DNA of 64,000 bases from Pseudomonas sp. KU43P (GCF_033095865.1 NZ_AP019365.1:4189501-4253500), one strand, 5' to 3'; shown: positions 45,108 to 55,043, counted from the first letter of the stretch. Notes: generated by a model from the letters alone, not told the origin. Numbers and translations: made by a program.

Positions 45108-45149
45108 GCGACGCAACCCCTACATTGATGAAACTTGAACGAAAGGTAC

Positions 45150-45707
45150 TCAAGGCTTTGCAGGCCCGAGCAACTGTTCCTTGAACGGAAGATCAGCCGG
45201 AGTGCTGATCACCCCACTGGACATCCACTGGCTGGTGAAACCCAGGATCAGGTTCTTCGACCAGTCAGCGACCAATAGAAATTGTGGTATCAGGCGTGAT
45301 TCCTGCCACCAGGTATCTTGTTGCACCGGCCCCAGGCTGAGCAGGCCGATGGCCACCACTACCAGCAAGGCACCGCGCGCGGCGCCGAAGGCCATGCCGA
45401 GGAATCGATCGGTGCCGGACAGCCCGGTCACGCGGATCAGTTCACCGACCAGGAAATTGACCATCGCGCCCACCAACAGGGTGGCGACGAACAGAATGGC
45501 GCAGCCGGCGATGATGCGCATCGACGGGGTCTGGATATAGCTTTCAAGGTACACCGAGAGCGACCCGCCGAACATCCAGGCAACCGCACCGGCAATGATC
45601 CAGATGAGCAGGGACAAGGCTTCCTTGACGAAGCCGCGCTTGAGACTGATCAGTGTGGAAACGGCGATGATCGCGATGATCGCCCAATCAACCCAGGTAA
45701 ATGCCAC
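45150..45707 (-). CDS. cvpA: CvpA family membrane protein
   Basis: 185 residues with a GTG start. Four membrane segments are visible (WAIIAIIAVSTLISL, LSLLIWIIAGAVAWMFG, IAGCAILFVATLLVGAMVNF, FGAARGALLVVVAIGLLSLG). The RGFVKEALSLLIWI motif is typical of CvpA. It is known for colicin V export effects in E. coli and general stress tolerance. It lies directly before purF, as in most gammaproteobacteria. Confidence 0.93.
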   Translation of the reverse strand: MAFTWVDWAIIAIIAVSTLISLKRGFVKEALSLLIWIIAGAVAWMFGGSLSVYLESYIQTPSMRIIAGCAILFVATLLVGAMVNFLVGELIRVTGLSGTDRFLGMAFGAARGALLVVVAIGLLSLGPVQQDTWWQESRLIPQFLLVADWSKNLILGFTSQWMSSGVISTPADLPFKEQLLGPAKP

Positions 45708-45785
45708 GGTGCTGCCTGCAGACGTTTGAGGCGGCGCATTTTACCAGAGCGGCGGGCCGGGGGTAAGCAGAATGTCAGGTCGTTT

Positions 45786-45821
45786 GGCGGAGCCGCTTTT
45801 GCGGCGCAGGCCCGCTCCCAC
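45786..45821. repeat. REP-like hairpin element
   Basis: A hairpin GCCGCTTTTGCGGC followed by GCAGGCCCGCTCCCAC. It resembles the REPs in its TCCCAC end but has a different core. It lies between dedD and cvpA and may end the dedD transcript; no T-run follows. Confidence 0.6.
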
Positions 45822-45891
45822 GGGCTTTTCGTGGACTCTGAAGTCAAGAAAACCCCAATGGAAGCGACGTTGTGGCCATAGGCCTCAAGCC

Positions 45892-46581
45892 TCAGCCGCG
45901 CTCCGGCTGGAAGCGCACCACAAAGCCCTTGAGGTTCTGCTGCCGATTGATCACATCCCGCAGCTTCTCGGCCTCGGCACGCTCGATCAGCGGCCCGACA
46001 TACACCCGATTCATGCCACCAGCCGAACGGATATAAGCGTTGTAGCCCTGACTGCGCAGGGTCTTCTGCAGGCTTTCGGCACCGGCACGGTTGGACAGGC
46101 TGGCCAACTGGATCGACCAGCTCACCGGCAAGCCGTTGGCGTCGATCTTCGACGGCGCGCTGGCGGTGGCGGCCGGCGCGGGCGTCGCAGCTGGGCGAGT
46201 TTCGACCTTGGCCGCCGGGGCAGGTGTCGAGGCCGCTGTCGGCACCGGCGTCTGCGGCTTGGGCTGAACCTGCGCCTGGGTCTGGGCCTGCGGCGATGGC
46301 GTGATCGGCTGGCTGGGCGTTGCCACCGGCGCGGTGGATTCGTTGACCACCACCGGCGGCTGTTGCGGCTCCTCCGGCAGCGGCTGCGGCTCGGGCACTG
46401 CAACCGGCTCAACCTTGACCTCGGGCAGCGTCGGCATCGCCGGGGCCTGTGGGGCGTCGACGCGCACCTGGCGCATCTCGTCCTCGCGGGTGAACAGCAT
46501 CGGCAGGAAGATCACCGCCAGCGCCACCAGCACCAACGCACCCACCATGCGCTGTTTCATCCCTTTATCCAGCACTGCCAT
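45892..46581 (-). CDS. dedD: DedD-like SPOR domain protein
   Basis: 229 residues. A short cytoplasmic start (MAVLDKGMKQR) and one membrane helix (VGALVLVALAVIFLPMLF) lead into a long Pro/Ala/Gln/Val-rich linker (about 40-150) and a C-terminal SPOR domain (SWSIQLASLSNRAGAESLQK ... RVYVGPLIERAEAEKLRD). SPOR domains bind denuded septal peptidoglycan, so the protein should act at the division site. GGAGGGG precedes the ATG. It lies next to folC and cvpA as expected. Confidence 0.92.
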   Translation of the reverse strand: MAVLDKGMKQRMVGALVLVALAVIFLPMLFTREDEMRQVRVDAPQAPAMPTLPEVKVEPVAVPEPQPLPEEPQQPPVVVNESTAPVATPSQPITPSPQAQTQAQVQPKPQTPVPTAASTPAPAAKVETRPAATPAPAATASAPSKIDANGLPVSWSIQLASLSNRAGAESLQKTLRSQGYNAYIRSAGGMNRVYVGPLIERAEAEKLRDVINRQQNLKGFVVRFQPERG

Positions 46582-46585
46582 TTAC

Positions 46586-47872
46586 TCACCCCTCCAGGGC
46601 CTGCCGCTCCAGCCACTCCAGGGCCTGGGCGACACAGAAAAACGAACCGAACAGCAGGATCTGGTCATCCGCCGTCGCCTGCGCGCATTGCCCTTCGAGG
46701 GCGGCGTCGACGCTGGCATAAGACTTCACCGCGGCACCGCAGTTCGTCAAGGCACTGGCCAGCTCGGCAGCCGGACGGCTGCGCGGCGTGTCCAGCGGTG
46801 CCACAGCCCAGTCGTCTACCAGCGCCTGCAACGGCGCGATGACGCCCTCCAGGTCCTTGTCGGCGAGCAGGCCGAACACCGCCAGGCGGCGGCCTTTCAG
46901 CGGGCGTGACGACAGGCGACGCGCCAGGTACTGCGCAGCATGAGGGTTGTGCCCAACATCCAGCATCAGATCCACGCGCTTGCCCTGCCAGTTCACCGTA
47001 CGCCGATCCAGACGCCCAGTGATGCGGGTAGCCAGCAATGCCTGGCGCAATTGCCCGGCATCCCAAGGCAGGCCCATCAGCAGGTAGGCTTGAAGCGCCA
47101 GTGCGGCGTTTTCCATCGGCAGGTCGAGCAATGGCAAGTCGCGCAGTTGCACCGGGGTGCCATCCAGTGCGACGCCACGCCAGTGCCAGACGCCTTCGGT
47201 GCTTTCCAGGTCGAAGTCACGCCCGCGCAGGAACAACGGGGCAGCCAGCTCGCGCGCCTTGTCCAGCAACGGCTGGGGCGGATCGAGGTCACCGCACAGC
47301 GCCGGCTTGCCCTGGCGGAAGATGCCGGCCTTCTCGAAAGCCACCAACTCGCGGGTATCGCCCAGATAATCGATATGGTCGACGCCGATACTGGTCACCA
47401 GGGCCAGGTCGGCATCGACCACGTTGACGGTATCGAGGCGACCGCCAAGGCCCACTTCGAGCACTACGGCATCCAGCTTCGACTGGTAGAACAACCAGAA
47501 CGCCGCCAAGGTGCCCATCTCGAAATAGGTCAGGGAAATCTCGCCACGCGCCGCCTCGACGGCGGCAAAGGCCTCGCACAGGCGTTCGTCGCTGGCTTCA
47601 TGGCCGTCGATCAGCACCCGCTCGTTGTAGCGCAGCAGGTGAGGCGAACTGTACACGCCTACCTTCAAGCCCTGAGCACGCAGCATCGAGGCCACGAATG
47701 CACAGGTCGAACCCTTGCCGTTGGTGCCGGTAACGGTCACCACACGCGGCGCCAACTTGCCCAGCGCCAGCCGGGCAAGTACCTTCTGCGACCGCTCCAG
47801 GCCCATGTCGATGGCCGACGGATGCAGCTGTTCGAGGTAGGCGAGCCATTCGCCCAGGCTACGCTCCGTCAT
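46586..47872 (-). CDS. folC: bifunctional folylpolyglutamate/dihydrofolate synthase
   Basis: 428 residues from the ATG at 47872, which overlaps the accD stop (TGATG). The ATP-binding GTNGKGSTCAFVASML, the substrate loop SSPHLLRYNER and DVGHNPHAAQYLARRL are the FolC signatures. It adds glutamate to folates and makes dihydrofolate. It sits between dedD and accD, the usual neighbourhood. Confidence 0.96.
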   Translation of the reverse strand: MTERSLGEWLAYLEQLHPSAIDMGLERSQKVLARLALGKLAPRVVTVTGTNGKGSTCAFVASMLRAQGLKVGVYSSPHLLRYNERVLIDGHEASDERLCEAFAAVEAARGEISLTYFEMGTLAAFWLFYQSKLDAVVLEVGLGGRLDTVNVVDADLALVTSIGVDHIDYLGDTRELVAFEKAGIFRQGKPALCGDLDPPQPLLDKARELAAPLFLRGRDFDLESTEGVWHWRGVALDGTPVQLRDLPLLDLPMENAALALQAYLLMGLPWDAGQLRQALLATRITGRLDRRTVNWQGKRVDLMLDVGHNPHAAQYLARRLSSRPLKGRRLAVFGLLADKDLEGVIAPLQALVDDWAVAPLDTPRSRPAAELASALTNCGAAVKSYASVDAALEGQCAQATADDQILLFGSFFCVAQALEWLERQALEG

Positions 47873-48765
47873 CACGCGACCGCAGCCGCCTCACGCGCCT
47901 GCACTGGCGTTTCCTGACCGGTCATCTGCGCCAGCAGGCGGGCCAAGCGCGGGCGCAGCTCGCCACGGGAAATGATCAGGTCGATGGCGCCATGCTCCAG
48001 CAGGAACTCACTACGCTGGAAGCCTTCTGGCAGTTTTTCGCGCACGGTCTGCTCGATCACGCGCGGGCCGGCGAAGCCGATCAGCGCCTTCGGCTCACCG
48101 ACGATGACGTCGCCCAGCATTGCCAAGCTGGCGGAAACACCACCGTAGACCGGGTCGGTCAGCACGGAGATGAAGGGGATGCCTTCTTCACGCAGGCGCG
48201 CCAGCACGGCCGAAGTCTTGGCCATCTGCATCAGCGAGATCAGCGCTTCCTGCATGCGCGCACCGCCGGAAGCCGAGAAGCAGACCATCGGGCAACGGTT
48301 TTCCAGGGCATAGTTGGCGGCGCGAACGAAGCGCTCACCGACGATTGCACCCATGGAGCCGCCCATGAACGAGAATTCGAAGGCGCTGACCACGATCGGC
48401 ATGCCCATCAGGGTACCGCTCATGGAAATCAGCGCGTCCTTCTCACCGGTCTGCTTCTGCGCAGCGGTCAGGCGGTCCTTGTACTTCTTGCCGTCACGGA
48501 ACTTCAGGCGGTCGACCGGCTCCAGCTCGGCGCCCAGTTCGGCACGGCCTTCCTCATCGAGGAAGATATCGATACGCGCACGTGCGCCGATTCGCATGTG
48601 GTGGTTGCACTTGGGGCAGACATCCAGGGTCTTTTCCAGCTCCGGACGATACAGCACGGCCTCGCAGGATGGGCACTTGTGCCACAAACCTTCTGGCACC
48701 GAACTCTTCTTCACCTCGGAACGCATGATCGAAGGGATCAGTTTGTCGACTAACCAGTTGCTCAT
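47872..48765 (-). CDS. accD: acetyl-CoA carboxylase carboxyltransferase subunit beta
   Basis: 297 residues. The N-terminal zinc ribbon has [20 protein letters not shown] followed by PKCNHH; the crotonase-like domain includes [18 protein letters not shown] and [18 protein letters not shown]. Its partner AccA is outside the window. It makes malonyl-CoA for fatty acid synthesis. It is coupled to folC by overlap. In E. coli AccD is also bound to mRNA by its zinc domain. Confidence 0.97.
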   Translation of the reverse strand: MSNWLVDKLIPSIMRSEVKKSSVPEGLWHKCPSCEAVLYRPELEKTLDVCPKCNHHMRIGARARIDIFLDEEGRAELGAELEPVDRLKFRDGKKYKDRLTAAQKQTGEKDALISMSGTLMGMPIVVSAFEFSFMGGSMGAIVGERFVRAANYALENRCPMVCFSASGGARMQEALISLMQMAKTSAVLARLREEGIPFISVLTDPVYGGVSASLAMLGDVIVGEPKALIGFAGPRVIEQTVREKLPEGFQRSEFLLEHGAIDLIISRGELRPRLARLLAQMTGQETPVQAREAAAVA

Positions 48766-48988
48766 GCTTTATTTCTCCAGTATTGGCGGGCGGGGACCGA
48801 TCTGGCCGGCCATGCCCTGCCCTTTGAGCTCAAATTCTTTTATGAAACGATGACGGCCCGGTCGCAGGGGCTGCCTGCGCAGCGCGCCGTCTTCAATATG
48901 TGCGTCGGCTGCCCGGCATACCGGCAGCCACCCCGCAGGGTTGCGATAGGTATGGACGATGGCGCGCAGCCAGCCGTCACATCTGGCA

Positions 48989-49609
48989 TCACGCCTGTTT
49001 CACCGCACGCATGAACGCCTCGATCCTGGCGGCATCCTTGATGCCTTTGGCCTGCTCCACGCCGCCGCTGACATCCACCGCATAAGGCCGCACCTGGGCA
49101 ATTGCCTGGCCAACGTTATCCGCTGACAAGCCACCGGCAAGAATGATCGGCTTGCTCAGCCGCGCCGGCACCAGCGACCAGTCGAAGGCCTCGCCGGTCC
49201 CCCCTGGCACGCCGGCCACATAAGTGTCGAGCAGGATGCCGCGGGCGCCTGCATAAAGCTGGCAGGCAGCTTCCAGATCGTCACCGGGGCGTACGCGCAG
49301 CGCCTTGATCCAGGGGCGATGGTAGCCCTCGCAATCGGCCGGGGTTTCATCGCCGTGGAACTGTAGCAGGTCCAGTGGCACCACTTCGAGAATCTCGTTC
49401 AGCTCGCAGCGCGAGGCATTGACGAACAAGCCGACAGTGGTCACGAACGGCGGCAGCTCGGCGATGATCGCCCGCGCCTGGCGCACGTCAACGGCACGCG
49501 GGCTCTTGGCGTAGAAGACGAAGCCGATGGCATCGGCACCAGCCTCGGCAGCGGCCAGCGCGTCCTCGATACGGGTGATGCCGCAGATCTTGCTGCGTAC
49601 GTTGCTCAT
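48989..49609 (-). CDS. trpF: phosphoribosylanthranilate isomerase
   Basis: 206 residues from [16 protein letters not shown] at 49609. The conserved [19 protein letters not shown] and [12 protein letters not shown] motifs mark TrpF; catalytic Cys is in KICG and Asp in VDVSGGVE. It isomerises phosphoribosylanthranilate in tryptophan synthesis. The 223 bases between its stop and the accD start hold a hairpin at about 48906-48930 (GGCTGCCCGG...) without a T-run, perhaps a transcript end. Confidence 0.95.
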   Translation of the reverse strand: MSNVRSKICGITRIEDALAAAEAGADAIGFVFYAKSPRAVDVRQARAIIAELPPFVTTVGLFVNASRCELNEILEVVPLDLLQFHGDETPADCEGYHRPWIKALRVRPGDDLEAACQLYAGARGILLDTYVAGVPGGTGEAFDWSLVPARLSKPIILAGGLSADNVGQAIAQVRPYAVDVSGGVEQAKGIKDAARIEAFMRAVKQA

Positions 49610-49669
49610 GGACTGCGAACCCTGAGTGGACAGTGAAAGGCCCGATGGTAGCAAATGCCTTTTCGCCCG

Positions 49670-50524
49670 TCAGTCCGCCAATGCTTCGTAGCCGGTCAGA
49701 AAGTGTGGGCCAATGTAACGCTGCGGCAGCTGGAACTCTTCCGGGTACTCCACCTGCACCAGATACAGGCCATAGGGGTGAGCCGTGACCCCGCCTTCAC
49801 GGCGGTTGCGCCCTTCCAGCACCTCCCAGGCCCAACTTGCAGGGCGCTCACCAGCACCGATGGTCATCAGCACCCCGGCGATATTGCGCACCATGTGATG
49901 GAGGAACGCGGTGGCACGCACGTCCAGCACGATCATCTGGCCATGGCGGGTGACGCGCAGGTGATGGATGTGCTTGATCGGCGACTTGGCCTGGCACTGG
50001 CTGGCACGGAAGGCGCTGAAGTCGTGGGTGCCGAGCAGGTACTGCGCCGCTTCGGCCATGCGCTGGACATCCAGCGGGCGATGGTTCCAGGTCACCTCTT
50101 CGGCCAGGTGCGCCGGGCGGATCGGGTCGTTGTAGATGACGTAGCGATAGCGCCGAGCGCAGGCCTTGAAGCGGGCGTGGAAGTCTGCCGGCATCGGCCG
50201 CGACCAGACCACGCTGATGTCGTGAGGCAGGTTGAAGTTGGTGCCCAAGGTCCAGGCGCGCTCGTCGCGCACGGCGCGGGTGTCGAAGTGCACGATCTGG
50301 CCGCAGCCATGTACGCCAGCATCGGTGCGGCCGGCGCACACCACGCTGATCGGCTCGTTGGCCACTTTCGACAGCGCTTGTTCCAGCGCCTGCTGGACAC
50401 TGGGCACACCGCTGGCCTGGCGCTGCCAGCCGCGGTAACGCGAGCCCTTGTATTCCACGCCCAGGGCGATGCGGGTGAAGCCTTCGGCGGCGGATTCGGA
50501 AGGGGCGGTGTCGATGATGTCCAA
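49670..50524 (-). CDS. truA: tRNA pseudouridine synthase A
   Basis: 284 residues with a TTG start at 50524. The motifs GSRYRGWQRQ, the catalytic Asp in CAGRTDAGVHGCGQIVHF, and RYRYVIYND, FRASQCQAKS and FLHHMVRNIAGVLM define TruA. It makes pseudouridine at positions 38-40 of tRNA. It lies between fimV and trpF. The start is uncertain because TTG is weak and no in-frame ATG is nearby. Confidence 0.94.
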   Translation of the reverse strand: MDIIDTAPSESAAEGFTRIALGVEYKGSRYRGWQRQASGVPSVQQALEQALSKVANEPISVVCAGRTDAGVHGCGQIVHFDTRAVRDERAWTLGTNFNLPHDISVVWSRPMPADFHARFKACARRYRYVIYNDPIRPAHLAEEVTWNHRPLDVQRMAEAAQYLLGTHDFSAFRASQCQAKSPIKHIHHLRVTRHGQMIVLDVRATAFLHHMVRNIAGVLMTIGAGERPASWAWEVLEGRNRREGGVTAHPYGLYLVQVEYPEEFQLPQRYIGPHFLTGYEALAD

Positions 50525-50570
50525 GCGTGGAAACCTGTTGGGGCAATACGGAATGGCGGGATTATAACGA

Positions 50571-50598
50571 CAACGGCAGCCTTGTTGGGCTGCCGTTG
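50571..50598 (-). terminator. strong hairpin between fimV and truA
   Basis: An 11-bp perfect stem CAACGGCAGCC/GGCTGCCGTTG with a six-base loop lies 34 bases after the fimV stop. On the minus strand the following bases are TCGTT, a weak T-run, so termination may be partial. It could work in both directions. Confidence 0.6.
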
Positions 50599-50631
50599 GT
50601 TTTACCCCGTGAGAGGGCTGCCAGGAAAACC

Positions 50632-53370
50632 TCAGACCAGCCGGGACAGCATCTCCTCGGCTTCCTGACGCTGGGTGTCATCGCCATCCTTGACCACTTC
50701 ATCGAGGATGTCGCGTGCGCCCTGGTGGTCACCCATGTCGATGTAGGCGCGTGCCAGGTCGAGCTTGGTGGCCACTTCATCGCTGCCGGAGAAGAAATCG
50801 AAGTCCAGGTCGTCCAGCGGCTCTGGCTCCTGGGCCGCGTCAGCAGCAGTGAAGTGCGGCTCCAGCGACGGCGACTCAAGGCTCTGCGACAGCTTGTCCA
50901 GCTCAGCGTTGACGTCGCTCAGTTCCGAGGCAAAGCTCTTGGCGGCTGGCGACTGGTCATCCAGCGACAGTGACAGGTCGAAGTCGTCTGGCAGCTCCAG
51001 CTCGGATATCGGATCGAATTCCGGGATCGCGTCGAAGGCGGCGAGTTCGGCAGCTACGTCTACAGGCTCCTCAGGTACTTCAGCCGGGCTGACTGGTTCG
51101 CCGACATCCAGGTCGAAATCGGCCAGGTCATCGATGCTTTGCGGTTCGGCCTGGGCCTGTGCCAGCAAGGCTTCGAAGTCTTCATCGGCATCGGTCTGGG
51201 GGGCGGCGCCAGCGTCGGCCACAGGCTCCGACACAGGCGCCTCATCCAACATCGGCGGCTCGAGCGGGTCGCTTTCCGGCAGTTCATCGCCCAGGCTCAG
51301 GTCGAAGGCGCTGTCCAGGTCGTTGTCATCCAGCACCGAAGTCTCGACGAAGGCCTCGGCAGCCGCATCGAGGTCTGGCTCAGGCACTTCGACTTCGGGC
51401 TCAGGCACCTCAATTTCCGGCTCAGGCGCCTCCAGGTCGAGCTCAGCCGCTGGTTCATCGAACGCAGCCGATTCGGCCTCGGTGACCGGTTGCACGGCAG
51501 GTTCGGCTTCAGCCGGCGCTTCGGGTTTATCCTCCAGCAGCTCCTGGACGTACTGTTGATCCATCTCTGCGGCCAGCGCTGCAGCTCCCAGACCGGCGGC
51601 GGCGAGGCCGAGCATGGCCGGGAAGCGCTCTTTCAGCGCACTGACTTGCGCGGTGTTCCCTTCGTTTTGCGCAAGCTTGCGCTCCTGTTCGACGAAGGCA
51701 CTCTGGTCGCCTTGACGGGCATACACTTCCATCAGCTTCAAGCGCAGGCCATCTTGCTCAGGCTGGGCGGCAACCGCCGTTTCCAGCAGGTCGGCGGCAT
51801 GATTGAGCCGGCCGCGGGCCAGGCTCTGCTCCACTTCAGCCAACAACTCGGCATTGGCATCCTGCGTGGGAGCCACAGGAGCCGGCGCTGCAGGTTTCTC
51901 GGCGGCAACCGCCGCCGCTGCCGAAGCCGCCACAACGGCTGGCGACAGGGTCACGCTCGGCGCAGAAACGTCCAGTTCGTCGAAGCTGCTCGGTGGCAAG
52001 TCGAGGTCGGGGCTACGCTCGCCCTCCTCGGACAATGCTCGCGCCATGCGCAGGTGCTTTTCAGCCTCCTGCTGGGCTTTGCGCTTGCGTGCCAGCAGCA
52101 ACAACAGAAGCAGCAGCACCAGGAATGCAGAGCCGGCGATCAGGCCAAGCACCACCGGGTTGCCCAGCATCTCGTCCAGGGCGCTTGGCTGCTGGGCCGC
52201 AGGTGCGGGTTGGGTGACCGGAGCGGCTTCAGGTGCGGTGTCGACGGCGGCGGGTGGCGGAGCGACAACAGGCTCGGCCGGTTGTGCCGAGGCAGCGTCG
52301 GCCGGCTGGGCAGGGTTCGCTTCGCCCGGCAGGGCCGCTGCTGCCGGCGTCTCGCCAGCCGCACCCTGGGCTTCAAGGCGGGCGAGCTGGTCGTTCTTCA
52401 ACTGGATCAACTTCTGCAGCTTGTCGAGCTGGCTCTGCAGGTCGGTCATCCGGCTCTTGAGTTCTTCATTGTCACGACGGCTGGTATCCAGGCTTTCCTG
52501 GGCGACGGCCAGCTTGTCGTTGATCGCCTTGGCATTGCCAGCGCCCGCCTGATTGCCCGGGCTGACCAAGCGCAGGTTGTCGCCCTGGGCAATACGCTCG
52601 GGTGCCGCATCAGCCGCCCCGCGACGGGTAGCATCGAGCTGCCGCGCGCGCGGGCCCAGGCGCCGGCCTTCACGCCAGGCCGCATACTGCTCGGCCACTT
52701 CGCGATTGGCCTCACCCTGGGGGACGCTCTGGATCTGCTGCTGGTCGGGCAGGCGCAGCACCTGGCCCACCTTCAACTGGTTGATGTTGTTGCCGATGAA
52801 CGCATCCGGGTTCAGCGCCTGGATGGCGATCATGGTCTGCTGCACCGAACCGCCACCCTGGGTGTTGCGTGCAGCAATCTGCCACAAGGTATCTCGGCGC
52901 TTGGTGGTGTAGCTGCCAGCGTTGCTGACCGCCGGGGTGACATTGGCTGCCGCAGGTTGCTGGCCCTGGGCCTTGGCCTGATCGAGCAGCACGCTGTAAT
53001 CACGCAGCAGGCGGCCCTGGGGCCACATCACCTGAACCAGGAATTTGACCACCGTGCCTGGCAACGGCTGGCTGGAGGTGACCCGCAGCACGCTCTTGCC
53101 GTTAGGGTTGATCACCGGGGTGAAGGTCAGGTCTTCGAGATAGGTCGGATACGCCACCCCGGCCTTGCTGAACTCTTCCGGCGGCGCCAGGCTCGGCGCC
53201 ACTTCGGCAGCGGTCAGGTCGCGCACATCGAGCAATTCGATCTCGGCGTCCAGCGGCTGGTTCTGTGCCGACTTGAGCGTCAGCTCACCCAACCCCAGGG
53301 CATTCGCCATGCCAGACGACAGCGCCGACGCTGCCGCCACGGCCAGAACCAGTTTGCGAATTCGAAGCAT
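50632..53370 (-). CDS. fimV: FimV/HubP family polar hub protein
   Basis: 912 residues. A signal peptide is followed by the FimV N-terminal domain (LGELTLKSAQNQPLDAEIEL) and a LysM motif at about 150-210 (TLWQIAARNTQGG). A coiled coil (SRMTDLQSQLDKLQ) precedes a membrane helix near 405-427. A very long acidic cytoplasmic part has Pro-Glu-Val repeats (EPEIEVPEPEVEVPEPD), and the C-terminal FimV domain is TPR-like (KLDLARAYIDMGDHQGARDI). FimV binds peptidoglycan and organises the cell pole for type IV pili and twitching. It lies between usg and truA as usual. Confidence 0.95.
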   Translation of the reverse strand: MLRIRKLVLAVAAASALSSGMANALGLGELTLKSAQNQPLDAEIELLDVRDLTAAEVAPSLAPPEEFSKAGVAYPTYLEDLTFTPVINPNGKSVLRVTSSQPLPGTVVKFLVQVMWPQGRLLRDYSVLLDQAKAQGQQPAAANVTPAVSNAGSYTTKRRDTLWQIAARNTQGGGSVQQTMIAIQALNPDAFIGNNINQLKVGQVLRLPDQQQIQSVPQGEANREVAEQYAAWREGRRLGPRARQLDATRRGAADAAPERIAQGDNLRLVSPGNQAGAGNAKAINDKLAVAQESLDTSRRDNEELKSRMTDLQSQLDKLQKLIQLKNDQLARLEAQGAAGETPAAAALPGEANPAQPADAASAQPAEPVVAPPPAAVDTAPEAAPVTQPAPAAQQPSALDEMLGNPVVLGLIAGSAFLVLLLLLLLLARKRKAQQEAEKHLRMARALSEEGERSPDLDLPPSSFDELDVSAPSVTLSPAVVAASAAAAVAAEKPAAPAPVAPTQDANAELLAEVEQSLARGRLNHAADLLETAVAAQPEQDGLRLKLMEVYARQGDQSAFVEQERKLAQNEGNTAQVSALKERFPAMLGLAAAGLGAAALAAEMDQQYVQELLEDKPEAPAEAEPAVQPVTEAESAAFDEPAAELDLEAPEPEIEVPEPEVEVPEPDLDAAAEAFVETSVLDDNDLDSAFDLSLGDELPESDPLEPPMLDEAPVSEPVADAGAAPQTDADEDFEALLAQAQAEPQSIDDLADFDLDVGEPVSPAEVPEEPVDVAAELAAFDAIPEFDPISELELPDDFDLSLSLDDQSPAAKSFASELSDVNAELDKLSQSLESPSLEPHFTAADAAQEPEPLDDLDFDFFSGSDEVATKLDLARAYIDMGDHQGARDILDEVVKDGDDTQRQEAEEMLSRLV

Positions 53371-53442
53371 GACCTCTTCCCTTGTATGAATCGTCCCGGA
53401 AACCTGCAGGCAGAGCGGGACAAAAGTGCTCGCCAGTATCTT

Positions 53443-54447
53443 TTACGCTATGTGTTTAATCAACAATTGTGCCACCTGCACGGCATTCAGCGCGGCGCCC
53501 TTGCGCAGGTTGTCGGTGGTCAGCCAGAGGTTGAGCTGTTGCTGCTCGTCAATTCCATGGCGCACACGACCAACATAGACCACGTCTTGCCCCACTGCGT
53601 CACCAACTGGCGTTGGATAATCATCGCGTTCGACCAGTTCGACGCTGTCAGCAGCGTCGAGGGCCTGGTTGACGGCGTCCAGGTCCACCGGTGTACGGCT
53701 TTGTACCGCCACACTGAAGCTATCGCCGAAAAACACCGGGACTTGAACGCAGGTCACGGAAATCTTCAGTTCGGGCATGTTCAGCAGCACGCGTAGTTCG
53801 CCCACCAGGCGCTGCTCAAGGGCCGTATGGCCGAGCGTATCGGCGGCACCGACCTGGGCGAGCAGGTTGAAGGCTACCTGACGATCGAAGAAGCGCGGTT
53901 CCAGTGGGCGGGCGTTGAGCAGCTCGGCGGTTTGCCGGGCGAGTTCGTTGACCGCTTCGCGGCCCTGGGCTGAGACCGCCAGCGCGGCCATGACCTGCAC
54001 GCGCTCGATGTCGAGCTGGCTTTTGAGAGGAGCCAGGGCGACGGCGAGGGCAACGGCGGCGGAACTCGGGCTGGCCAGGCGCGCCGGCAGCTCGAGGTTG
54101 GCGATGCGCTCGGCATTGGCTTCCGGCACCACCGCCAGGGCGTCGTCCAGGCCGCCAGAGAGATCGATGACCGTGCAACCTGCCTGTTCGGCTTTGCTGG
54201 CGAAGCTGCGGCTGACGGCTGGGCTGGCGGCGAAGAAGGCGAGTTTGACCTGGCTGAAGTCGAAGCTGTCCACTTCACGGACTTTGATCTTCTTGCCGGC
54301 GAACATCACACTACTGCCCGCCGATTCCATGCTGGCCAGCAGGTGCAGGGTTGCGACCGGGAATTGCAGTTCTTCGAGGATCTGAACGAGGGTTTCACCG
54401 ACGCTACCGGTAGCGCCAATGACGGCGATGTCCAAGGGTTGGGTCAT
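53443..54447 (-). CDS. usg: Usg-like aspartate-semialdehyde dehydrogenase homologue without catalytic cysteine
   Basis: 334 residues of the semialdehyde dehydrogenase fold, with the NADP-binding IGATGSVGETL. Where Asd proteins have NPNCST, this protein reads SPSSAAVAL (S129 in place of Cys), so it is unlikely to be an active dehydrogenase. It matches Usg-1-type homologues found beside asd and fimV in Pseudomonas. AAGGA precedes the ATG. An insertion element begins 80 bases upstream of the start, separating it from asd, with unknown effect on expression. Confidence 0.88.
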   Translation of the reverse strand: MTQPLDIAVIGATGSVGETLVQILEELQFPVATLHLLASMESAGSSVMFAGKKIKVREVDSFDFSQVKLAFFAASPAVSRSFASKAEQAGCTVIDLSGGLDDALAVVPEANAERIANLELPARLASPSSAAVALAVALAPLKSQLDIERVQVMAALAVSAQGREAVNELARQTAELLNARPLEPRFFDRQVAFNLLAQVGAADTLGHTALEQRLVGELRVLLNMPELKISVTCVQVPVFFGDSFSVAVQSRTPVDLDAVNQALDAADSVELVERDDYPTPVGDAVGQDVVYVGRVRHGIDEQQQLNLWLTTDNLRKGAALNAVQVAQLLIKHIA

Positions 54448-54527
54448 GGTGGGGATCCTTTTGCTGAAACGGCGGGGGCGGCACTTTACTTGGATTGTAG
54501 AGTTTTGTCTGTGCTGACCCAGTTGGT

Positions 54528-54778
54528 GATCTTGATCTTGATCTTGATCTTGCTTTTGCCCTTGCTTCTAAGCGCGCGGTAGTTCAGACAACGCAGAGTG
54601 CGACTTCAGGAGGCCGAGTGGAGGTGACTGGAGGGGGCCGGTGCGCAGCACCCTTCGGCGTCAGCCGAAGCGCGAGATGTAGACTTGCGCAGCAAGTCGT
54701 AGGCCGCGGAGCCCCCGGAAGGCACCGGAGCGAGGGGACCCCGGAGCGAAGCGCAGGGGCCGTATAATGGGAGCCTTT
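54528..54778. repeat. left arm of a large inverted repeat, with hexamer tandem repeats at its outer end
   Basis: The outer end is (GATCTT)x4 at 54528-54551. Inward it carries GCTTCTAAGCGCGCGG, then ACAACGCAGAGTGCGACTTC and ending GGGGCCGTATAATGGGAGCC. The reverse complement of this arm occurs at 56332-56609 with most bases conserved. Short hairpins inside (CTTCGGCGTCAGCCGAAG) give further structure. No gene I would call lies here. Confidence 0.85.
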
Positions 54779-55040
54779 TTTGGTTACTTTTTGGGGCGTT
54801 TGCCAAAAAGTGACCCGCCGTAAGGGCGGAAAGGTGACTTGGCGTCGCTGCTGAAAATGGATATGTGTGCACAGCCTAGAACCACTAGATGGCTTTTGGC
54901 TTTTGGCTTTTGGCTTTTGGCGTGGGCGTCGAAACCCATAGTGGTATCCATACGCCATGGTGGCACCACTTCACCTTTTCGCCCTTACGGCGACCTACTT
55001 TTTGACTGGGCAAAAAGTAGGCAAAAACCCCGGCTGGTAT
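54776..55040. repeat. inner inverted repeat and TTTTGGC heptamer repeats
   Basis: A block at 54776-54838 (TTACTTTTTGGGGCG ... CGCCGTAAGGGCGG) is repeated inverted at 54970-55034 (CGCCCTTACGGCG ... CTACTTTTTGACTGGG). Each half carries a hairpin, such as the perfect CTACTTTTTG/CAAAAAGTAG. Between them lies (GGCTTTT)x4 at 54891-54918. No protein gene is recognised. Confidence 0.8.
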
Positions 55041-55043
55041 GAC

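Noticed and set aside
51139-53796. 885-codon plus-strand frame opposite fimV
   Set aside because: FimV has signal peptide, LysM, membrane helix and TPR domains; the mirror frame has no recognisable domain.
54590-54958. open frames rich in Arg, Pro and Ser in the inverted-repeat arm, and the matching frames at 56301-56613
   Set aside because: They occur in both copies of a structural repeat, in several frames at once, without ribosome sites.
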